This document shows positions 61,153 to 64,000 of a stretch of DNA of 64,000 bases, piece after piece. Under the pieces are notes generated by a model that was not told where the DNA came from, made no database searches, and saw only the letters and a list, made by a program, of their open reading frames with translations. The stretch is from Jacaranda mimosifolia. Lineage: Eukaryota; Streptophyta; Magnoliopsida; Lamiales; Bignoniaceae. Within the stretch, counting starts at the first letter, position 1. Every line of letters starts with the position of its first letter. The stretch spans positions 17,424,968 to 17,488,967 of the forward strand of contig CM032129.1 of assembly GCA_018894105.1 (NCBI GenBank). The letters run 5' to 3'. The position numbers were made by a program, and so were the translations under genes.

Positions 61153-62011
61153 TGATATGGGATAGCCTAACAGGTCGACCAAATAAGCAATATGATATGG
61201 GACAACTTAATTGGCTATCAGGCTCAGCCCATTAATAATTGACCAGGTGATCGACCACCAGCACGAGTGTCGATACTTTGCTCGGCCGACCAGAGTGTGG
61301 TCGATCAGCTCGAGAATGACTATTCAGCCTTCAATTAGAAAAGCTTTTGGATTCAACAGAGTTCCATCATCTCGGCCAGAGTGTGAATAGATAACTTGCA
61401 TGCAAAGAGACATCTCGACCTTAAGAGGTCGATCGGAGCAACATAGAGTAGTCCCACACCACCGGTCACAATTGCATTGAATGCGCCACAACTATATCTC
61501 TCCCGCATTAAATGCTCTGATAGGTGGCATGCCTCTGCATTAATGATGCATGCCACCTCCTGTATCACCATTTTGTAGAAACAAAGTAGTGCACACCTTC
61601 ACCGTATCGCCATATCCTGAAGAGTGGGAGAAGGTACCACCTAGAGAAGTACACAGAAGGAAGAAGACCTAAAGGTCCTCAAGTAAGGACAAAGGCTCTC
61701 TTTATATAAGCAAGGGCATCACTGACATCTAAGCCTCTCAAGAGAGACTATAAATGCCCCATCGCCACCTTTCAGCAAGGTATGGTCATTATCACTTAAG
61801 CCTTCACTCTGTCGCTCTATTTTTTTGGTTGATTAAGTACTGACTTAACCATTAGACTGCCTTAGTCGAGGGCTCCTCGACTAGCCTGACGTTTGTTATT
61901 GGTTGTAGGAATCGACCCAGCTTCACATAAATACACCTTTTAGACTTCCACTCTAGTCGATCATATTGGACCAGAGCCCAATATACTACCAAACAGATCA
62001 TATCATCATTA
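61153..62011 (+). repeat. 3' LTR of the Tat-type retrotransposon
   Basis: 859 bases from TGATATGGGATAGCC to TATCATCATTA; the terminal CA has become TA. A TATAAAT box is at 61749-61755. A segment TCTCTTTATATAAGCAAGGG near 61697 is absent from the 5' LTR, and a shorter piece is missing near 61240, where the 5' LTR has extra bases. Confidence 0.9.
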
Positions 62012-62177
62012 CTTATGTTTTCCAATTTTGTTTTCCCAATTTTTGTATTTGATAGAAAGATAAAACTAAAATATAAAAATATATGGAAGTAATTTATAAT
62101 TATATGTAATCAACTTAATACACCGCGTAGTCAAGTAATCTATACAACTCCATCGACTATTGATATATATATGTGGT

Positions 62178-62657
62178 TAGAGATGGGTGTTCAAATCAGA
62201 TAATTCGAATATCGATTCAATCTAATCAAATATTATCCAATCGGATCAGATTTTTCCAAAAAAAAAAATTACGGTTCAATTATCCTATATGCAAACAAAA
62301 AGTTTGGAATATCGGGCAGAATTTGCTACCCAATAGGGTAGTTAGGCACATAAGAATTATATATATATGTATAATATCCATCAATTATACATATCTTAAA
62401 GAGGCCAAACTTTAGTTTTTGTGTTTCAGGCATTTTTGGTTTTAGGCCATTAAACCTTATTTATATGAAATTTGAAAAAAAAAAAAAAACTGTCAGATAC
62501 CCAAACCCAATTTTATCAAATATCCAATATATTTGGGTCCCCAAAACATTGGGTATCCGATAAATTTAGGCTAATATCAAGTAGGTAAAATTACTATCCA
62601 ATATGTTCAATGTGAATTATTCGAATTCGAGCCACTCAACTCGAATGCTCATCCCTA
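62178..62657. mobile_element. Small hAT-like element
   Basis: 480 bases from TAGAGATGGGTGTTCAAATC to the mirror ACTCGAATGCTCATCCCTA. The termini match the inner element at 18512-19142. Flanking octamers TATGTGGT and TATATGAT agree at six of eight positions, a worn duplication. It is non-coding, with ATCCAATCGGAT and GGGTATCCGATA motifs. Confidence 0.65.
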
Positions 62658-63734
62658 TATATGATTTAAGTTAAACAGTAATAATTAAGCATAGTCCCAA
62701 ATAATGATGAGTGAATTTATATTAAAAAAAAATTACTTGGCGATAAGGTAGAATGATGAGTTCAACAAGCAATGATTTCATGGAGGCTGAACTTAGCTTA
62801 AAAATGGAGGATTGAATTTGATTTATCAAAGTGTAATAGATAGTAGATATTATTTTGGTTCATGAACCCCGTGTAATTAATGGAGATATGTACTCAAGTG
62901 GTCCAAAAGAAAGGGGAAAAAAAGGCACGAAATTATGTAGTTATCACTCGTTGGTTTGAAAAGCTGACAATGCATATCACTATCTTTTAACTTTTATTAT
63001 TATTTTTCCTCACTTTCAATTCTTTCTTACAATGGAGTTTGTACGCGTGATTTAAAAATTGATTGAGAACTATGATTTGGTGGATCATTAATCTATTCCA
63101 TCATCAGTCTATCCACTGTCCCATTCCATTCTATTTATAGATTAACATATCAACCATATGCATCAAAAAACATATCGAATGATCTATGATCCATTGATAT
63201 TAGTCTCCTACATAATATGGGAGGTTAAGAGTTCAAAATAAAATTAATTTTTAATGTGTGTGTATATAAATATAAAAAATATATATATCATATAGCACTT
63301 GAACCCAAAATATCATATTTGAAATTAATATTGATCGAGGGCCATGATCACATACTCTATTGGCATATGGATTATTTATTTTTGCATTTGAACGAGATTT
63401 TGGAAATTACCCACTAAAGTAACGATGACAAAGTAAATTAAATTGTTGATTTATGCTTGAATTTTTACCATATTCAGTGATGGATTTTAAAATTTACCCA
63501 CTAAACGAATAATCAGACACGGAATAAGATAATGGAACTTGCCCTGGCTTCTTGTTTTTCTCTTTCAAGGTTTGCTCTTTTTTTTTTTTCTTTTCTTTTT
63601 TTCGTAATTACGACAGCCGCAACACTTTTTTTTTAATGTGCGTTGATAAATTTATTGGACACACATAATAATCCACAAAATTCACTGAATAAGCATAAAA
63701 TATCTATATTCATACTATTGATAAATAGTATATC

Positions 63735-63909
63735 CCTTTTTGGTATGTTTTCAAATGTCTTTCTTAAAATATTTTTTTTTTAATTCTCATGTCTATATAA
63801 AATTACTACCATCCCACTTCCTTTTTGTTATGTTTTCAAGTGTCTTTTCTAAAATATCCTTTTTTAAAAAAAATTTCCATGTTTATATAAAATAACTATC
63901 ATCCCACTA
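63735..63909. repeat. Tandem duplication of an 88-bp unit
   Basis: CTTTTTGGTATGTTTTCAAA through ACTACCATCCCACTT (63736-63818) is repeated as CTTTTTGTTATGTTTTCAAG through ACTATCATCCCACTA (63821-63909). The copies differ by scattered substitutions. Confidence 0.7.
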
Positions 63910-64000
63910 CCCTCTCTCCCCCTCCCATAGTACTACTACTACCACTACGTATAATTCCATTAAGACTATACATAGTTATACATATTTTTATTTTTCTCAA

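Larger units (their letters stand above)
49315..62016 (+). mobile_element. Full-length Tat-type Ty3/gypsy retrotransposon, inactivated
   Basis: The element proper is 49320-62011 (12692 bp), flanked by CTTAT on both sides (49315-49319, 62012-62016). It has two LTRs, a primer-binding site, gag and pol on the plus strand in the order PR-RT-RNase H-second RNase H-IN, a tandem-repeat spacer, an antisense gene on the minus strand and a polypurine tract. The integrase position, the extra archaeal-type RNase H and the antisense gene fit the Tat group of plant gypsy elements. Two hAT-like insertions (1.7 kb together) and many nonsense mutations mean it is no longer functional. LTRs differ by many substitutions and a roughly 20-base gap, so it is not recent. 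Confidence 0.92.
62017..64000. other. AT-rich intergenic DNA
   Basis: Apart from the hAT-like element (62178-62657) and the short tandem duplication near 63735-63909, no gene or element was recognised. Confidence 0.45.

Overview
The window looks like intergenic DNA from a dicot plant nuclear genome. It is AT-rich, has plant-type introns and very few host genes, and is packed with class I and class II transposons of plant lineages. I see one clearly intact host protein gene in 64 kb: a GRAS transcription factor of the PAT1/SCL clade on the minus strand (CDS 43949-45685). It has a spliced 5' UTR, a TATA box and a four-codon upstream ORF that ends one base before the start codon.

Layout. 1-2198: intron-like sequence with one possible exon. 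2202-7730: a complete CACTA (En/Spm) element with 3-bp AAT duplications, carrying a captured alpha-amylase exon and a coiled-coil ORF. 7734-13240: AT-rich DNA with a terminal-inverted-repeat element (about 9358-10131) and a decayed Ty1/copia RT piece (about 11490-11965). About 13240-22640: a decayed Ty3/gypsy element of the Tat type on the minus strand, interrupted by hAT-like elements (17973-19540 with perfect 8-bp duplications and a second one nested inside, and one near 14700-15392). 24448-25309: a small CACTA-type element. 28797-29006: a CACTA transposase fragment. 29310-34288: an inactivated MuDR-type Mutator-like element. 35190-37700: tandem repeats, a GC-rich palindromic island and CACTA remnants. 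About 39005-40045: a long foldback element. 41780-43225: another inverted-repeat element. 43949-46840: the GRAS gene. 49320-62011: a full-length but inactivated Tat-type gypsy retrotransposon with CTTAT target duplications, 868/859-bp LTRs, gag-pol on the plus strand, a separate antisense gene on the minus strand, and two hAT-like insertions (52304-53107, 54248-55164). 62178-62657: one more hAT-like element.

Themes. (1) Nesting: 8-bp duplications show that three hAT-like elements inserted into retrotransposon coding sequence. (2) Both gypsy elements carry an antisense gene between pol and the 3' LTR; in the intact-ended copy it appears to have its own TATA box and 5' UTR intron. (3) Broken coding regions repeatedly show TAG stops where the family has Trp or Gln, as expected from deamination of methylated CHG cytosines. 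(4) The Mutator-like gene has a TIR-like motif repeated in most of its introns. No tRNA, rRNA, CRISPR or prokaryotic features were seen.
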